From Dryomyza anilis (Eukaryota > Arthropoda > Insecta > Diptera > Dryomyzidae), in assembly GCA_951804985.1 (NCBI GenBank), contig OX638135.1:9687058-9751057 (forward strand): a stretch of DNA of 64,000 nucleotides. Direction: 5' to 3'. A program made the position numbers and the translations under genes. The notes below the pieces were generated by a model, which was given only the letters and a program-made list of their open reading frames with translations, did no database searches and had not been told where the DNA came from. The first letter of the stretch is position 1. Each line of letters begins with the position of its first letter. Below are positions 36,113 to 50,497 of the stretch, piece by piece.

Positions 36113-36756
36113 TCAGAAGAAAATGTACCATTAAGTACTTAATGGTACGACCATTGATCTTATGGTTCATGTATTAGTAGTTTTTTCTTTTTAAAACAAA
36201 AGTTTTTTTATTAATTTGTCAGTATTCGAAAAATTTAGCACCATAAATTTAAATATTTCAATATTATTATTTTTAATAGAATAAATACTATTATTTTAAT
36301 GGTTTCCTCCTATAATAGTAAACGTGTCAAAAAAATACATAAAAACGAATAAAAACATGTTCGTTTTGTGCGTCATTCTGCGTGTTTGCTCAAATTGGTC
36401 GCATGCCTTTTTTGTGATAATCGACATTATGATGCGTTTATCATTGGTAAGAACTCAATGTATTTAATGTAATTTCATGATATTTAAGCTTTTTGTTTTA
36501 TTTATTACAGAAAATAAATAGTACATCGAATTTCTATTATGACAACGGACTCAAAAATATATGCAGACTCAAGTATTACAATCAATTATTGGAAACTGAA
36601 GCGAAAATTAAATGTGTTATAATTTTTTGCAAGGAGAAGTGTCTTTTTATGTGTGTGATTTATAAAAGTGAATTTCCATTCCGACATATAAACAAAATAA
36701 AATATACAACAAATTATCTAAAATCCATTTTTGTTTTAATAAATTATTAAGAAAAT
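36113..36756. mobile_element. MITE remnant between gag and integrase end (left arm)
   Basis: Matches 12525-13360 from CACTCAGAAGAAAATGTACC to AATAAATTATTAAGAAAAT. It lacks the second terminal repeat and no TA duplication is visible. Its position exactly between gag and integrase C-terminus suggests that its arrival accompanied loss of most of pol. Confidence 0.7.
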
Positions 36757-37925
36757 TTATTTTTTCTTTTGATCATTTTGTATTTGCTCTAGATCCCATT
36801 GATCATCTGGACCTGGACCTACACCCAATGAACGAATGTGAATTATGTTCGTTTTTTTCTTCTTCTCTCGGACACTCTCCGGATTCCATTGTACACACTC
36901 GTGCCGACACAGTGTCTGAATTTCCCCGATGGCCACTGGTGTTATTTTGGCCATCCTCAGGTCTCTTTTCTGGTCTGTATCCCTTGGGTCGCGTGCCATA
37001 TGCTCATATTTTCCGCAATTGTAGCATTTACCTTTCAATTTGGTGTTTCCCTTGGTAGCATAATGTCCGGATATACCGTTGTCTTCGGAAGCTCTAGAAG
37101 CACCTCTCTCCTCATCTAGTACACGTGTCTCCGTCGCTGGTCGACACAATGTAGTCGCTATCTCCTGCGTAATCGCTGTGGTGACCTTCTGAATATATGT
37201 CACCTTCAGCATAGTCATTGATGCCCGTTTAGTCTCAGGATCCCGTATGCCATCAACGAACGCATTTATCTTGCACATTTCTAAGAAATCAGACGCTTAA
37301 TCGGAATACGCCAAATGTGCAAGTCTCTCAACATCCGCAGCATATTCCTGCAACGATTCGCCATTAATTTGCCTTCGGATCTTCAGCTGTATTCTGTAAA
37401 TCGGTGTCCTGTGGTCAGTGCCATATTTTCGTTGCAGTGCACCCATGACCGCTGAATAACTGTTAATGTCACTTTTTGGAACTTCGGCTGTGTCTCCTTC
37501 CGATTTTAGCCTCGTACCACTAACAACATGCTGCGTAGGTCCATTTATCTATAACACGTGCAAATCTTTCTTTATTTCCTGGATTTCTTTGTCTATACCA
37601 CTTTCTAATCTTTGAATTTTATCATCAATATCAATCATATGCGCTTCAAGTTCATTTACTTTGCGATGGAGTGTATTAGAAACTTAAAGAAGTTGCTTCG
37701 AATGTTACTGCATCCTTTCCCCCATTATTATTTGACGTTTGTTGGAATTTTCTAGAAGCACTGCTTTGAGCTGATTGGAATTTTCTTGAAATTGTTTGGA
37801 ATTTTCTTGAGCCATTATCTGAAACTATTGCTGCATAGCTCCGATCAACTGGCTCATATCAAAAACTTTAGAATGCGCTTTTTCCTCAGTATCCAGATTT
37901 TTCGATGACGGTGCTGCAACTTCTA
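36757..37925 (-). pseudogene. Ty3/gypsy gag (left arm), disrupted
   Basis: Gag is the structural particle protein of LTR retrotransposons. On the minus strand an N-terminal coiled-coil-like stretch (rich in QENSKQFQENSNQL text, near 37750-37830) precedes SAVMGALQRKYGTDHRTPIY and, after frameshifts and a stop near 37300, FLEMCKINAFVDGIRDPETK. A zinc knuckle CYNCGKYEHMARDP near the C-terminus has proline where the last cysteine of CX2CX4HX4C should be. The frame ends at 36757. Stops shared with the right arm predate the palindrome. Confidence 0.85.
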
Positions 37926-37959
37926 CTTCGAAATCGTGCAGTGCGATATCTATATATAG

Positions 37960-39310
37960 GGCTTAAATTTTATATATAGTGCAAAGAAAACGTCTGAAAA
38001 TTTTGACAAAAAATTATAAAACACATAATTGGTAAAGTTGTACCCAAGTTATAGTGATTATATTGTCAAAAAATGCATTATTTTTATACATTTTTACTTT
38101 AAATGTAATTACTCAACAGAACAAAAATAAAAATCTATAATAATAAAATGCTTTATTTGTTACGTATTTAACAAAAAATTGTTAAATATCCAATTGATTA
38201 TCCAATATACAATAGCACTACTCAACAAAACGAGAAATAACAAAAAACGGACTCTATAAACAGCGCATAATTTAAAATGTTATATATATAGAAAAAAAGT
38301 TTCTAATTTTAGTTTGGACAATGCTCTTGATAACCATATATCGCTTTCTTCTTTATCATTAGAACCGAAATTCTAAAAAAAACATCCAAAAGCAGTCTAT
38401 AAAATAAAAAAATAAAATGTTTTCGTGATACTATTAAATCAACAGTCATACATTTTATTGCAATTTTAATTTAACAAGACATCGAGTTATTCCAACCAAT
38501 GTAAATGTAACATTATACAAATATTACATTAACGATTCATCATGTTGAATCAAACAGATAATCCACGTTCAGTTAAAAATTTGTACTATTAATAATTAAC
38601 ATTATGAAAAATAATAATAATGATTAAATTTATGTACCATGTTACCAACTATCAATATCAGCGTTACCAATAATCAAAAATAATGTCCAACTTAAGATAG
38701 TAGTCGATTTTGACATAAATTTATATGGAAGATTAGTCAAAAAGCAGACTATTTGTTAAAGCTGTACATTATTTTTTGATTATTGGTAGCGCTGTATGAA
38801 TCTGTTTGAAAAAAAACAACATGAAATCCGTTTAATTTCTTTTTAAATTTATATATATATATATTTTGTATTTTTTCCCTGAGTGTAGTGGTTATAACGG
38901 CTTAAATTAGAAATTTTCATAAATATGTTACGTAATAGGAAAAAACTGAGTATGCAGTCAAAATCAGCATACACGATTTATATTACATTGCAGTTTGGGA
39001 TATCTCCATAGGAATATTTTTTTTTCTCGTTTCTTGAGTAAAGTGTTATTGAATTAAATAATCGTCTCCAATTTGGGTGTTTCCTAACCAAATGTAATAA
39101 AATATATTTTATTAAATCAGTAATAAATGAAACATTTCACGATTATATATTCGATTTGTTAAGTACATATTTTTAAATTAAAAATGTATGAAAAAATGTA
39201 ATTTTTTAACAATATAATCAACTATAACTCCGGTATACCTTTATCGAGTATGTGTTTTATATTTTTTTGTGAAAAGATTACGACGGTTTCTTCCGACTAT
39301 ATTTAGAAAA
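37960..39310. mobile_element. Element with long, diverged inverted ends inside the arm
   Basis: The left part (GCAAAGAAAACGTCTG.., TATAAAACACATAATTGG, AGTTATAGTGATTATATTG) is about 130 bp and reappears inverted at about 39184-39305 (AGTTATAGTTGATTATATTG, TATAAAACACATACTCG, on the minus strand) at perhaps three-quarters similarity. That makes it an older foldback unit. Partial copies of the same ends populate the spacer. Confidence 0.6.
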
Positions 39311-39415
39311 GAAATCTTTTTTTTTTTTTTTTGGAATATTACCAAGATCCACAGCACTCAGACAGACTATACCCATTGTTCTGTGAAATCTATTCCCTAC
39401 AATTTGGTGTATTAT

Positions 39416-39457
39416 ATTTATATATGTATCTATCTATATATATCTATATATATATAT

Positions 39458-39511
<54 letters not shown>

Positions 39512-39571
39512 TATATATATATATATATAATTTATAACACCAAAATTGTAGGGAATAGATTTCAGAGTACA

Positions 39572-39608
<37 letters not shown>

Positions 39609-39619
39609 CATATATATAC

Positions 39620-39664
<45 letters not shown>

Positions 39665-40747
39665 ACTGTGAAATCTATTCCCCACAATTTTGGTGTTATA
39701 AATTATATATATATATATATCTACCTATATATCTATATATATATATATAAAGTTGGAAGAAAACGTCGTAATCTTTTCACAAAAAAATATAAAACACATA
39801 CTCGATAAAGGTATACCGTACACAGAAAAAAATATTGTACGTATATATAACAATTGATATTGATAGCAAACAAAATCGTATTCCAATTAAAAATATTAAT
39901 GTATTTACTAATTAATTAATTGTATTTACACATTTTTTTAATTAAAATATTAATAGGAATTAATATAATATAATTTCAATACAACTAAATCTTTAATAGT
40001 ATTAACTACTTTTATTTGTTACTTTTGATTTATTCATTTTCTTAAATTGCAACACTGTTTTTTTCATCTGGATTTCATTTTGTTTTTTGTTTGTGCGTCT
40101 CGTGCGACGGCGGCGTCGTTCAGCTTCTTCTAACATTATTTTCTTCTACGTTGCCATTTTAAAACAGAATATTACATTATTTAGTGTATGTTATTAAAGC
40201 ATTAAAGGGCTCAATTTATTTTTGAGGTCAAGAATTTGAACAAACAGCTTATGATGCTCATTTTGTTGCATATTGAATAATTAAAAAGGGAATATCAAAT
40301 TTTATGTTTGACTCAATTAATTGGCCCACCTGTAGAAGTTGTGAAAACTGACTTCGGTAAAACATTCATTAGGTTGAAAGAATTTTACAATGCATATCAA
40401 ACAGTATAAATACTTATTTAATATTTATTTTATGTTATCTATTCGACAAATATTTTATTTAATTTAACAAAATATTTAATTGATCCAATTTCTATCGAAT
40501 GAAATTTTTAATTGATGTTACTAATTAATTAATTAATGATTTAAAAATACCCAATAAAAAATATAATCAATATGACAAAAAAATTAATTAATGTTTCTCC
40601 AATTAACATATTCTCATTATTACGAATATGGGATTCAATGCTACTAAAAGTTACATCGGCTGAGTTTCAATTAAAAATTAATTGGATTGATTAACATTTT
40701 AGTTATATTTACACACTTTTTTTTCTGTGTGTAGTTATAGTTGATTT
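39416..40747. repeat. Palindrome spacer, first part: (TA)n blocks and TIR scraps
   Basis: Alternating (TA)n tracts and repeated short pieces: ACACCAAAATTGTAGGGAAT (39537, inverted), ATTGTACTGTGAAATC (39661, direct) and a copy of the GGAAGAAAACGTCGTAATC end (39754-39820) followed by GTTATAGTTGAT. The pattern suggests repeated slippage or template switching at the fold. A MITE is inserted at 39821-40731. Confidence 0.75.
39821..40731. mobile_element. MITE with CACAGAAAAAAA ends, TA duplication
   Basis: The left end CACAGAAAAAAATATTG and right end TTTTTTTTCTGTGTG are flanked by TA on both sides (39819-39820, 40732-40733). The right arm carries the unoccupied site (GGTATACCGTAGTTATAG near 42430-42450). 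The 911-bp interior is rich in TTAATTAA-like motifs and non-coding. The ends resemble the CACTCAGAA MITE at 12525. Confidence 0.88.
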
Positions 40748-42111
<1,364 letters not shown>

Positions 42112-42164
<53 letters not shown>

Positions 42165-42165
42165 C

Positions 42166-42242
<77 letters not shown>

Positions 42243-42269
42243 ATATATATATATAGATAGATATATATA
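42112..42269. repeat. (TA)n block at the inner edge of the right arm
   Basis: TA repeats with scattered TTTA and TCAACTATA interruptions, leading into the ACACCAAAATTGTAGG sequence that begins the right arm. Confidence 0.9.
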
Positions 42270-42498
42270 TATAATTTATAACACCAAAATTGTAGGGAAT
42301 AGATTTCACAGTACAATGGATATAGTATGTCTGAGTGCTGTGGATCTTAGTAGATTTCTTTTCTAAATATAGTCGGAAGAAAACGTCGTAATCTTTTCAC
42401 AAAAAAATATAAAACACATACTCGATAAAGGTATACCGTAGTTATAGTTGATTATATTGTTGAAAAATTACATTTTTTCATACATTTTTAATTTAAAA

Positions 42499-43263
42499 CG
42501 AGTTGGGAAAGTTAGGTCACATGGGTAAGTTCGGTCACATGGGGCGGATTTTTATAGTCGGTCGGGCCCGACTATGGAATATCCTACACCTTTGGTGGGA
42601 ATGCTTACCCTCAGAAAATTATTCATATATCAGAAATTTACGTCTTATATCCCCATAAATTAAAAATTTATATAAAGTATAAAAAACTTAATAAAAATTG
42701 AAAAATATAGTAGGGCGGACCACGCCTATATTTAAAATTTTGAAAGGCTAATATTTCATAGATTTGATTTTAATAATTTACGGATCAATTTTCGACTATG
42801 AAAACCCGGGAAATAATGAAAAAAAAATGTGGGCGGATCACGCCCATTTTTGGACCACATATTTTTAGGTGAATTCTAACAATACGTTTTAAATTTAATA
42901 ACTATACCTTGAATACTTTTCGAGTTATTAGTTCCGAAAGAGTTATATAAAAGTGACTTGTATGGGAGGTGGGCGTGTCCGTTGACCGATTTGGCTCATT
43001 TTCAAACTCAGTTCCTACTTTTGGCTAAAATATATTGAGACGAAATTTCATCGCATTCTGATCAGTATTTCTCAAGTTATTCTGTATTCGGACAGCAAGA
43101 CAGCAAGACGGACAGACAGACAGACGGACATGGCTAAACGGACTCGGGTAGTGATGCTGATCAAGAATATATATACTTTTCCATACCGGACACGCCTCCT
43201 AAGGGGCGTTACAATATATGCACAAAGTTAATATACCCTGTACCTCATAGGTGTAGGGTATAA
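42499..43263 (-). mobile_element. DINE-1-like element, subfamily B, right arm only
   Basis: The plus strand starts CGAGTTGGGAAAGTTAGGTC, with the TAGTCGGTCGGGCCCGACTA hairpin, GACAGACAGACAGACGGAC block and core, ending CTCATAGGTGTAGGGTATAA. The left arm (about 39172-39184, GTACATATTTTTAAATT) is the empty site. No target duplication is seen; insertion is between T residues, as expected for Helentrons. Confidence 0.94.
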
Positions 43264-44519
43264 ATATGTACTTAACAAATCGAATATATAATCGTGAAAT
43301 GTTTCATTTATTACTGATTTAATAAAATATATTTTATTGCATTTGGTTAGGAAACACCCAAATTGGAGACGATTATTTAATTCAATAACACTTTACTCAA
43401 GAAACGAGAAAAAAAAAATATTCCTATGGAGATATCCCAAACTGCAATGTAATATAAATCGTGTATGCTGATTTTGACTGCATACTCAGTTTTTTCCTAT
43501 TACGTAACATATTTATGAAAATTTCTAATTTAAGCCGTTATAACCACTACACTCAGGGAAAAAATACAAAAAATATATATATATATATAAATTTAAAAAG
43601 AAATTATACGGATTTCATGTTGTTTTTTTCAAACAGATTCATACAGCGCTACCAATAATCAAAAAATAATGTACAGCTTTAACAAATAATCTGCTTTTTG
43701 ACTAATCTTCCATATAAATTTATGTCAAAATCGACTACTATCTTAAGTAGGACATTATTTTTGATTATTGGTAACGCTGATATTGATAGTTGGTAACATG
43801 GTACATAAATTTAATCATTATTATTATTTTTCATAATGTTAATTATTATTAGTACAAATTTTTAACTGAACGTGGATTATCTGTTTGATTCAACATGATG
43901 AATCGTTAATGTAATATTTGTATAATGTTACATTTACATTGGTTGGAATAACTCGATGTCTTGTTAAATTAAAATTGCAATAAAATGTATGACTGTTGAT
44001 TTAATAGTATCACGAAAACATTTTATTTTTTTATTTTATAGACTGCTTTTGGATGTTTTTTTTAGAATTTCGGTTCTAATGATAAAGAAGAAAGCGATAT
44101 ATGGTTATCAAGAGCATTGTCCAAACTAAAATTAGAAACTTTTTTTCTATATATATAACATTTTAAATTATGCGCTGTTGATAGAGTCCGTTTTTTGTTA
44201 TTTCTCGTTTTGTTGAGTAGTGCTATTGTATATTGGATAATCAATTGGATATTTAACAATTTTTTGTTAAATACGTAAAAAATAAAGCATTTTATTATTA
44301 TAGATTTTTATTTTTGTTCTGTTGAGTAATTACATTTAAAGTAAAAATGTATAAAAATAATGCATTTTTTGACAATATAATCACTATAACTTGGGTACAA
44401 CTTTACCAATTATGTGTTTTATAATTTTTTGTCAAAATTTTCAGACGTTTTCTTTGCACTATATATAAAATTTAAGCCCTATATATAGATATCGCACTGC
44501 ACGATTTCGAAGTAGAAGT

Positions 44520-45670
44520 TGCAGCACCGTCATCGAAAAATCTGGATACTGAGGAAAAAGCGCATTCTCAAGTTTTTGATATGAGCCAGTTGATCGGAGC
44601 TATGCAGCAATAGTTTCAGATAATGGCTCAAGAAAATTCCAAACAATTTCAAGAAAATTCCAATCAGCTCAAAGCAGTGCTTCTAGAAAATTCCAACAAA
44701 CGTCAAATAATAATGGGGGAAAGGATGCAGTAACATTCGAAGCAACTTCTTTAAGTTTCTAATACACTCCATCGCAAAGTAAATGAACTTGAAGCGCATA
44801 TGATTGATATTGATGATAAAATTCAAAGATTAGAAAGTGGTATAGACAAAGAAATCCAGGAAATAAAGAAAGATTTGCACGTGTTACATATAAATGGACC
44901 TACGCAGCATGTTGTTAGTGGTACGAGGCTAAAATCGGAAGGAGACACAGCCGAAGTTCCAAAAAGTGACATTAACAGTTATTCAGCGGTCATGGGTGCA
45001 CTGCAACGAAAATATGGCACTGACCACAGGACACCGATTTACAGAATACAGCTGAAGAAGGCAAATTAATGGCGAATCGTTGCAGGAATATGCTGCGGAT
45101 GTTGAGAGACTTGCACATTTGGCGTATTCCGATTCAGCGTCTGATTTCTTAGAAATGTGCAAGATAAATGCGTTCGTTGATGGCATACGGGATCCTGAGA
45201 CAAAACGGGCATCAATGACTATGCTGAAGGTGACATATATTCAGAAGGTCACCACAGCGATTACGCAGGAGATAGCGACTACATTGTGTCGACCAGCGAC
45301 GGAGACACGTGTACTCGATGAGGAGAGAGGTGCTTCTAGAGCGTCCGAAGACAACGGTATATCCGGACATTATGCTACCAAGGGAAACACCAAATTGAAA
45401 GGTAAATGCTACAATTGCGGAAAATATGAGCATATGGCACGCGACCCAAGGGATACAGACCAGAAAAGAGACCTGAGGATGGCCAAAATAAGACCAGTGG
45501 CCATCGGGGAAATTCAGACACTGTGTCGGCACGAGTGTGTACAATGGAATCCGGAGAGTGTCCGAGAGAAGAAGAAAAAAACGAACATAATTCACATTCG
45601 TTCATTGGGTGTAGTTCCAGATGATCAATGGGATCTAGAGCAAATACAAAATGATCAAAAGAAAAAATAA
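44520..45670 (+). pseudogene. Ty3/gypsy gag (right arm), disrupted
   Basis: Mirror copy of the left-arm gag. Reading from about 44500: DFEVEVAAPSSKNLDTEEKA, a stop at CAGCAATAG (44610), a coiled-coil-like Q/N-rich stretch, then 44800-45069 (IDDKIQRLESGIDKEIQEIK) and, after a frameshift, 45080-45670. The last part has FLEMCKINAFVDGIRDPETK and the defective knuckle CYNCGKYEHMARDP. It lacks a GPGP-like addition present in the left arm near 36810. Loss of protease and RT makes it inert. Confidence 0.85.
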
Positions 45671-45676
45671 ATTTTC

Positions 45677-46318
45677 CTAATAATTTATTAAAACAAAAAT
45701 GGATTTTAGATAATTTGTTGTATATTTTATTTTGTTTATATGTCGGAATGGAAATTCACTTTTATAAATCACACACATAAAAAGACACTTCTCCTTGCAA
45801 AAAATTATAACACATTTAATTTTCGCTTCAGTTTCCAATAATTGATTGTAATTCTTGAGTCTGCATATATTTTTGAGTCCGTTGTCATAATAGAAATTCG
45901 ATGTACTATTTATTTTCTGTAATAAATAAAACAAAAAGCTTAAATATCATGAAATTACATTAAATACATTGAGTTCTTACCAATGATAAACGCATCATAA
46001 TGTCGATTATCACAAAAAAGGCATGCGACCAATTTGAGCAAACACGCAGAATGACGCACAAAACGAACATGTTTTTATTCGTTTTTATGTATTTTTTGAC
46101 ACGTTTACTATTATAGGAGGAAACCATTAAAATAATAGTATTTATTCTATTAAAAATAATAATATTGAAATATTTAAATTTATGGTGCTAAATTTTTCGA
46201 ATACTGACAAATTAATAAAAAAACTTTTGTTTTAAAAAGAAAAAACTACTAATACATGAACCATAAGATCAATGGTCGTACCATTAAGTACTTAATGGTA
46301 CATTTTCTTCTGAGTGCA
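45677..46318. mobile_element. MITE remnant between gag and integrase end (right arm)
   Basis: Reverse complement of 36113-36756, near identical. It ends TACATTTTCTTCTGAGTG. Shared by both arms, so it was inserted before the palindrome formed. Confidence 0.7.
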
Positions 46319-46439
46319 GATCTGCACGAAATTTGAGTATTGTTACAAAGTCAAAAATAAAAGCGATAGTACTGAAATGCCAGAGAATACAAATTCCGAG
46401 TAGTACGATAAAGTCCTTCACTCTGGACTTTATCTGAAA

Positions 46440-46643
46440 AATTTAAGGAAGGAGATCTGGTAATGCTTTGTTGCCCGCCAAGAGTATTATTGTTAAATCC
46501 AAAACTACAAACACACCAGGATAATTAAACGTACCGGATAATTAAAAGGATTAATGACATTGTGTATCAGATTCAGAATACTGCAGGCGTTAGACGAAAA
46601 ACGGAAATAGTACATTTAGAAAGGATGGCGCCGTATAGAGAGA
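46440..46643 (+). pseudogene. Ty3/gypsy integrase C-terminal fragment (right arm)
   Basis: Plus-strand copy of 35786-35986: FKEGDLVMLCCPPR, a stop, IIKRINDIVYQIQ and KTEIVHLERMAPYR, followed by the AGAGAGAGAGAGGA polypurine tract at about 46636-46650 and then the LTR. Confidence 0.75.
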
Positions 46644-46691
46644 GAGAGGATTAAAATCTGTTCGGAACGAACAGTTTAAGGTGGAGTGCAG

Positions 46692-47183
46692 TGTTACGAA
46701 AAGATGTAATTTGCCCCATAGTGCAAGCATTCAGCAATAATAAATGAGACGCATGACAATTCAGCGCACTAAGCAATGTGTTAGAAAGAGACGGAAGATC
46801 ATACAGCGCTTTGAGCAATGTGCGAGAAAGATATGGAAGATTAGCACATTAAAACACATGAATGCGAATGAGTGCGAATGAGATGCCAATAGCATGCGTC
46901 ATTCACAAAACGAGCAGAAGGTTCACGAAACAAGTCGAAGCTTGCCGCATCTTCAGTAGTGATTGGAAAGTGGTCGAGTGCATCTCGTGTGTGATCAATG
47001 TCAAGTTTAATAGTGGACATACAGCAGTTGTTAGAATTTGTTATTAGTAAAGTTGTTTATTAAAGTGAATTAATAAAGTTAATTGTTATAATTTAAACCA
47101 AACATAAGAGTGTTTTTATTTTGTACACAATCCAAAGATACGAACTTGTAAAGCAGTTTTACGTAGACTGAATTTTCGTAACA
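46692..47183 (+). mobile_element. Ty3/gypsy 3' LTR, 492 bp (right arm)
   Basis: Begins TGTTACGAAAAG and ends TTTTCGTAACA, the same length as the left-arm LTR. AATAAA near 47070 may be the polyadenylation signal. The last 5' LTR counterpart is lost, so age cannot be judged from LTR pair divergence. Confidence 0.85.
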
Positions 47184-47260
47184 ATACTGATGCTATAATT
47201 TACCCTATTAAAACAAAATGACAAAACTATAGCAACAATAATTTGCATTCTATGAACATT

Positions 47261-47996
47261 TTTATACCCTACACTAAGAGTGAAAGGGTATATTCAGTTT
47301 GGTACGCCGTTTGTAACACCCAGAAGGAAGCATCTCCGGTATGGAAAAGTATATATATTCTTGATCAGCATGACCTCCTGAGTCGATATAGCGATGTCCG
47401 TCTGTCCGTCTGTCTGTCTGTCTGTCCGTCTGTCTGTCCGTCTGTCTGTCTGTTGAAATCCCTAAGACTTTTAAAATTGAAGAGCTAGATAAATGAAACT
47501 TATAATTTAGATTACTAATATACCTACGCTGTATGTGCGAAAAAATTGGCGAGATCGGTCCATTGCGACCTATGATCCGACCACTTATGTTCAAATACCT
47601 CATGGAAAATTTACATATACAGATCAATTTTACTGTATACGTGCTTAGGTAAACTTTTTTGGTCAAATATATATTAACATCATGCTCAAATACATGATAA
47701 TAATGTTTTCCCGCGAAAAGACTTGTGGTTCACCAAAAAAGAAATCGAAATTCGGTACACCTACCCATATGTAAATATGGGTATCAAATGAATGGAAATT
47801 CTTCAGCGATTGAATGTTTGTAGTTATTTTAAGGATTCGTATACCCTGGTGACCTATATATCACTTTTAACGGTAACCACACATATGTGTAGGGTATTTA
47901 TAGTCGGCTTAGACCGACTATAATTTTGATAATATTAACTATCATAATTACACCTACTTTAAAATTTCCCATGTGATCTAACCTTCCCAACTGGTT
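47261..47996 (+). mobile_element. DINE-1-like element, subfamily A, right arm only
   Basis: Starts TTTATACCCTACACTAAGAG, has the core GTATATATATTCTTGATCAG, a GTCTGTCCGTCTG tract, the TAGTCGGCTTAGACCGACTA hairpin and the end TTCCCAACTGGTT. The left arm at about 35165-35180 retains the empty site (on this strand GAACATTTGTTTTG). The insertion is between T residues without duplication. Confidence 0.95.
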
Positions 47997-49600
47997 TGTT
48001 TTGTCTTTATTTCTATTTTGTTATATTTTGCGAATTAGTTATAATCTATTTTAGATATTATTTTAACATTCACTTTATGTTGGCTGTTTTTTTTCACTTC
48101 ACATCACGACATTCCCGCACGAACAAATAGACACGAGTGACGAATTTGACAATCGCCGAGTGCACGATGATCTATGTAGCCACGGTTGCATTTTTCGTAT
48201 TTAATTACCTATTACTTTGTAGCAATTTAGTACTTTTCGACTACTAATCATATCGGTGACTTTTGAGAAGTAGTTTATGGGTCATTAATATATTTTTTAA
48301 TTGAATAAAGAATTCATTGTATTACTAAAGATATTGGCCCGTAACTATAGTCAAAATTATCCTGGAGTTTAAATTAATTACATCTTTTTGACGGTTTTCT
48401 AATGAAAACAAATGTCAAAAAGCTATACATTCAAATAAACTCCAGTTCAAATATAACCATAGTTATCATTATTTTTACATTTTGAAAATTTTTTTTGCAT
48501 GATTTTAATTTGACACAGAAACAGTTTGTATCGGATAAACTCCCAGTGCTCAATTTAAAAAAAAGTCAATGTTTCTGAATGATACTGACAACTGACATGA
48601 TTTTAATTATAAAATGGTTTCAAAACATTCACATTTTAAATTAAATTCACTTAGGCATAAAACTCATTTAAATTCATTATTAATTATATGGGTGATTCCA
48701 CGTCAGATCAACCGAAGGTTTGGCAGCACCATCTCAAAAATTAATAAAAATTGGTAGTGTGGTTTTATGTTTTGAAATGAAGAAAAACTCAAAATTTCAG
48801 TATCCTAACTGCAGTGGTTTCAGAGATATAAGTTCTTGAAATATGAAATAATGTACAAACTAGCTTAACTTACTGTAACTTAGTAAATAGTTAACTTACC
48901 GAAACCATTTAAACGGCCTTGTAAAGGTTACAAAACTGAGCAAAAGTGGAAAAATTAAAATTTTTAACATTATTAAAAAAGGATTATCTCAATAACTCCC
49001 TTTTTTAAAATAAAAAATATATATATATGTTACATATTCACAGTCCTATTGAATTAATGTTGATCACCTTATTAGCTAAATAGTACAAAATACTATAAAT
49101 ACTATTGAATTAATAGGAAAAACTATTTTTTCGCGTCCTTTAGAATCAATAGTCATACTATTAGTTTTCTGTTTTCTGAGTTTACATATTAACATTAAAT
49201 TGCAACCTTTTTTATTAGTGTCAATCAAAGGTTTACTTAATAGTCGATGATTATAGCCCACAAACTAAGAACTCTGTGTGCACCTAATTAGAAACGAATT
49301 AACTTTTTGCATTACAATATATTATATTTCTATAAAATTACTAAATATTTGATGACAAATGATTATTTTCAATGACTAAGTGTCAATTGTCACTTTCAAT
49401 TTTGATAATGAGACATATTGCGGACCACGACTTATCACCCCAAAGTATAATGTTTCCGCCACCATATTACAAGAGTGGGTATATCTGGGGTTAAACTTTT
49501 TTTGAAAAGAGTGTTGTTTTTTAATGAAATTATGATAAACAGAGTGCCTGCAGATGATAATATTTTCGACGACCGCGGTCAAAAGCGTTTGAATACAGAT

Positions 49601-50497
49601 TAGACATCTGCACAAATGGTTTTGAAGTTTCCTCTGCAAATATGCACTACTGCACTCTACAGTTTTGAATTCATTTCACAAATGACAATCGACAGTATTA
49701 TAGTGAAGTCTCTTTGAGCGACTTTACTTCACTTCAGTATTTGTTTCATTGGTGTCAAGCACTGTCAAAACATCAAGCCATTCAAAACATTCAATGTTTT
49801 GAAAAACACAACAAACGACAACACTGTCGCTGAATATGCAACGAATACAGTAGGTGCAGCGAGTGAGCGCAACGAGTAACGAGTGAGAAGACGAACATTG
49901 AAAACAACAACAAATCTGACGCTCGTTCGACGGCAGTAATGTTGTTATTGGTATTTATGTGTTTATAAAAAATACAACAAACAATATTAAAAAAAAAAAA
50001 AAAACTGTAAAAAAAAAAATTGTACGACAAAAACAACGCTTTGGTCGAAAAGCAACATATCCAAAACAAAAAAAAATTAATTAAATAATGAAAAAATTAA
50101 ATAATGAAAAAAATGTTTTTCGATAAATAAAAAACTTAATATAAAATATTATGTGATTTTCTTATACCTTTTGTTTTTTTCTATATTTCAATATTAATGA
50201 AAATTCCTACTCTATTCCTTACTCTAGTAAGAATGATAAAAAAAAAAATGAAAAATGCACTAAGTACTCGGTGTCATAAGCAGTTCATTTCAGTATTTGA
50301 ATGTTTATTGCACATCATCATAGACCTTTTCACTTCAGTTTTGTTTTGCTTATGTTTTGTTTTGACAGTACTTGGTTCTTTGTTGTTGTGAGCAAGACAT
50401 TCTTTTGATTTTCAAGCATAGAGTTGACGACAGTAAATGTTTTGAAACGAAGTGAATGTCTTGAAGTGGGTTTCAAATGGACTTGTGCAGATGTCTA
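49601..50497. mobile_element. hAT-type MITE, 897 bp, right arm only
   Basis: The ends TAGACATCTGCACAA and TTGTGCAGATGTCTA are perfect 15-bp inverted repeats. ATACAGAT (49593-49600) is duplicated at 50498-50505. The left arm has a single ATCTGTAT at 33571-33578, the empty site. The interior is non-coding. It split the Tc1-like debris of the right arm. Confidence 0.96.

Noticed and set aside
39269..39808. 179-codon frame across the palindrome's inner edge
   Set aside because: Mostly (TA)n-derived IYIYI with short flanks; no domain.
45212..45605. Minus-strand frames opposite the right-arm gag (and plus-strand 36828-37119 in the left arm)
   Set aside because: Shadows of the gag reading frame, whose zinc knuckle and gag-like text fix the true strand.
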